Assembly: GCF_030409315.1 (NCBI RefSeq)
Contig: NZ_JAUFPS010000005.1
Span: forward strand, 1-64,000
DNA from: Mucilaginibacter flavus
Lineage (GTDB): Bacteria; Bacteroidota; Bacteroidia; Sphingobacteriales; Sphingobacteriaceae
Length of the DNA stretch: 64,000 nucleotides
Direction of reading: 5' to 3'
Shown: positions 62,026 to 64,000 of the stretch, piece by piece
How positions within the stretch are numbered: position 1 is the stretch's first letter
How the letters are laid out: each line of letters begins with the position of its first letter
Position numbers and translations under genes: made by a program
Notes under the pieces: model-generated
Database searches by the model: none
Told to the model about the DNA's origin: nothing
What the model saw: only the letters and a program-made list of their open reading frames with translations

Positions 62026-62685
62026 ATGAAAAAACGCCTTTTATCACTGCCTGTTTTATTTTTCCTTTTGGTTTTTAACCTTGTTGTTAAAGCTCATACT
62101 GCTCCGGCCACTAAATTAAACGTTTGGCTTCTTCAAGGTGTTCAACTCAAAGCAAGTCCATCCGAAAAAAGCAAAACAATTGCTACACTTCCCTACGGTA
62201 CATCGGTTAATACAATAAAAGAAACCAGTCCTCAAAAATCATTTACTGTCGACTTTAAAAGTGACGCCTTTAAAAAGCCCTATAAACTAAAAGGCCAATG
62301 GGTTAAAGTTGATTTTAATGGCAAAACAGGTTATGTGTTTGATGGATTCCTATCGGCATTGCCCCCATTGCATAAAGATGTGCACGGCAATTTTGAACCG
62401 CAGGAAGATTATTTAAAGCGTAATTACGGTGTTAAAAAAATCGAAAAAATATCGAACAGGAAAGCCGGTCCATTAACCACAACCTATTATAACAACGGCA
62501 TTAAAAGTGTGGAAATGGGCATGGAGGGTTGTTTTGATCACCAACTTTATTTCACCAAAATAACCCTTAACGAGGCGGTGTTATTACAAAAGGTTTTGTA
62601 TGTTGGAGCCGATGCGGCGCAAAATATCAAAGTTGAAAGACTTGATAACAACAACATCAAAATATCATCGTACGATTGTGATTGA
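62026..62685 (+). CDS. Exported SH3b-domain protein
   Basis: 219 residues with signal peptide MKKRLLSLPVLFFLLVFNLVVKA. A bacterial SH3 domain covers about residues 30-110: QGVQLKASPSEKSKTIATLP, then QWVKVDFNGKTGYVFDGFLS. A second region of about 100 residues ends NNIKISSYDCD and is unfamiliar. SH3b domains often bind peptidoglycan peptides. A hairpin right at the start codon may limit translation. Confidence 0.82.
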   Translation: MKKRLLSLPVLFFLLVFNLVVKAHTAPATKLNVWLLQGVQLKASPSEKSKTIATLPYGTSVNTIKETSPQKSFTVDFKSDAFKKPYKLKGQWVKVDFNGKTGYVFDGFLSALPPLHKDVHGNFEPQEDYLKRNYGVKKIEKISNRKAGPLTTTYYNNGIKSVEMGMEGCFDHQLYFTKITLNEAVLLQKVLYVGADAAQNIKVERLDNNNIKISSYDCD

Positions 62686-62745
62686 TATATTTGTTAATTT
62701 AGTTTGAACTAACCGGCTTCAAATCAACTAAATTATCCTTATCAA

Positions 62746-63270
62746 ATGAAAAATATTGTTTTATTAACCGCTGCTGTTTTCACTTTTGCAGCCAGCCAAT
62801 GCCCCGCCCAGGTAATTACCAAATATGGCGATAATGTAAGTACGCTTGATGGTATCATTAAAGCGTATTACGACGTGGTAACCGTAAAAAAAGGCGAACA
62901 GGTGTATTATGAGCGCGACAGCCTGCTGCATGTTCCAGACGCGCACGTAGGCTCGGGCTATATTGATAAACAGGGTAAACAGCGTTTTAATTATATGACG
63001 CTTAAAAAATATCACCAGCTTTCCGATGCATCTTTATCCCGCGACGGGTTTGACGAAAGGGAGATTTCGCGCAAGATTGAACATTTCGGCAGCATTTACC
63101 ACGTGTTCAGCACCTATGAATCGCGCAATACCAAAAACGGACCAATCATTGAACGTGGCATCAACAGCATTGAACTATTTAACGATGGCACCCGCTTTTG
63201 GATACTGGCCTGGTTTTATGACGGCGAACGCAAGGACAACACGATACCGGGGGAATATTTGGGGAATTAG
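62746..63270 (+). CDS. Exported NTF2-like protein
   Basis: 174 residues, signal peptide MKNIVLLTAAVFTFAASQCPAQ. The body (LDGIIKAYYDVVTVKKGEQV, FDEREISRKIEHFGSIYHVFSTYESR, SIELFNDGTRFWILAWFYDGE) has the helix-then-curved-sheet layout and the W-x-I-x-x-W-F strand of SnoaL/NTF2-like proteins. Function unknown. Its stop codon (TAG) coincides with the start of an AATCAAGAAGTTAGAGTC repeat. Confidence 0.75.
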   Translation: MKNIVLLTAAVFTFAASQCPAQVITKYGDNVSTLDGIIKAYYDVVTVKKGEQVYYERDSLLHVPDAHVGSGYIDKQGKQRFNYMTLKKYHQLSDASLSRDGFDEREISRKIEHFGSIYHVFSTYESRNTKNGPIIERGINSIELFNDGTRFWILAWFYDGERKDNTIPGEYLGN

Positions 63271-63684
63271 AATCAAGAAGTTAGAGTCAAGAGTCAAGAC
63301 ATGGAATGTTATCCGACGTGATGTTGAATTGTAAAATGAGGCCGACGCTAAAAGTTGCAATGACGACGGGCAAAGAAAAAAATGGGGTCATGCTGAGCTT
63401 GTCGAAGCACGCGGGCAAAGGCCTCTACGCGCGCCCTTCGACAGGCTCAGGGTGACAGCCCCTTAAAAAACAACTTATCATAATGCTTGATGGGTCCTGA
63501 AACAAGTCCAAAATAACTTTGATAACAACAAGGGCCGGATGATTAATTCTCCCGGCCCTTGTTATTTTTTGTCTTGATTCTTGACTCTTGATTCTAAAAG
63601 TCTTTTCACTGCCGGAAGATCAACTCTCCCGGCCCTTTGTGTTATTTTTCTGTCTTGATTCTTGACTCTAATCTCTTGATTCTA
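63271..63684. other. Repeat-filled spacer with terminator
   Basis: From left: an AATCAAGAAGTTAGAGTCAAG arm; a GTCATGCTGAGCTTGTCGAAGC element (63391-63515) with inner GAAGCACGCGGGC / GCGCGCCCTTC pairing; the terminator at 63527; and two consecutive copies of a segment GCCGGA...CTCCCGGCCC..GTTATTTTT..GTCTTGATTCTTGACTC (63533-63597, 63611-63683). No coding potential is seen. Confidence 0.75.
63527..63570 (+). terminator. Intrinsic terminator
   Basis: AACAAGGGCCGG (63527-63538) / CCGGCCCTTGTT (63552-63563), a perfect 12-bp stem followed by ATTTTTT. It may serve the upstream exported genes; a degraded second copy follows at 63611-63655. Confidence 0.85.
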
Positions 63685-64000
63685 TTAACGTCCGCCTGTA
63701 GCACCACCACCGGCGTTGCCGCCTTGGTCGCCTTGTTTCTGGTCGTCGTTGTTAACGCCTTTTTTCTGTTGCTGCGGATTGCTGAAGCTTAACTTACCAA
63801 AGCTGTAGCTAAACGTAATACCGAACGAACGGAAAGGGAAAGCGGTTGAGCTTTGTAACGAGAAAGCGCTGCTGCTGATGTTTTGATCAAAATGTTTGTC
63901 CCTGGCAAATGGCTGCACAGTGTTAAAGCCGATAGCCAGTTTTTTATCCATAAACTGTTTCTTTAAACCAAAAGCATAAATGCCAAATGCCGGGCTGGTA
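63685..64000 (-). CDS. Outer-membrane beta-barrel protein, C-terminal part
   Basis: The frame is open to the window edge, so only the last 104 residues are seen. They contain the closing strands YAFGLKKQFMDKKLAIGFNT, FPFRSFGITFSYSFGKLSF, followed by a Gln/Asn/Gly-rich tail (DDQKQGDQGG... ending GGATGGR). This is the usual end of OMP_b-brl_3-type, TonB-receptor-like barrels in Sphingobacteriaceae. The Gly-rich extension after the final strand is common there. Confidence 0.8.
   Translation of the reverse strand, partial: TSPAFGIYAFGLKKQFMDKKLAIGFNTVQPFARDKHFDQNISSSAFSLQSSTAFPFRSFGITFSYSFGKLSFSNPQQQKKGVNNDDQKQGDQGGNAGGGATGGR

Overview
The window looks like an ordinary chromosomal stretch of a Bacteroidota genome, most likely Sphingobacteriaceae and Mucilaginibacter-like. 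I infer this from protein families (Porin_10-type and DUF2490-type barrels, a carboxypeptidase-regulatory-domain TonB-dependent receptor, DUF5606, a DUF6607-like protein, a TonB protein with an N-terminal Cys motif) and from several promoters that match the Bacteroidota -7 element TAnnTTTG. I did not run a taxonomic search. About 55 protein genes are visible. I see no rRNA, tRNA, CRISPR, transposase, integrase or phage gene.

Layout. 0.1-6.3 kb: hisS with an enlarged insertion, a GNAT acetyltransferase, a low-molecular-weight phosphatase, a secreted S1/P1 nuclease, a small lipoprotein and fumC. 6.3-10.3 kb: accessory region with an AT-rich orphan carrying an HEPN-like RNELIGH motif, then two paralogous TPR proteins separated by a PIN toxin-antitoxin pair. 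10.4-16.7 kb: a penicillin-binding-like lipoprotein, YbaB/EbfC, a metallo-hydrolase, a Met/Lys-rich exported peptide, glgC-glgA and a Uma2 nuclease. 16.9-28 kb: polA, tag, a membrane VWA protein, divIC/ftsB-like, a DEAD-box helicase, lspA, eno and a DUF2490 barrel. 28-36.9 kb: a DUF4279-like protein, an MFS carrier, an ABC exporter pair, a truncated HVA1-type gene and exported proteins. 37-45.9 kb: a TPR histidine kinase, carA, panB, an RluA-type synthase, a second PIN toxin-antitoxin pair, a dlgD-like dehydrogenase and purN. 46-64 kb: a membrane-anchored MutS-like ATPase, rlmH, a zinc-type CDF exporter, a Dabb protein, DUF5606, cyclophilin, a secreted amidotransferase-like protein, the overlapping set lpxK-punA-porin, an orphan DUF433 antitoxin, a TonB/beta-lactamase-like pair, a TonB-dependent receptor and two exported proteins. 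A beta-barrel protein runs off the right edge.

Most genes are housekeeping functions in short transcription units. The most unusual feature is between them. At least ten families of short, degenerate, word-like repeats occupy nearly every intergenic space, usually as inverted pairs. Their arms often abut or supply stop codons (polA, tag, the MutS-like gene). One family reads through two start regions and encodes signal peptides in two different reading frames. Another element truncates an HVA1-type gene. Toxin-antitoxin modules and AT-rich orphans sit among these repeats. The repeats are the best candidate here for something not yet properly described.
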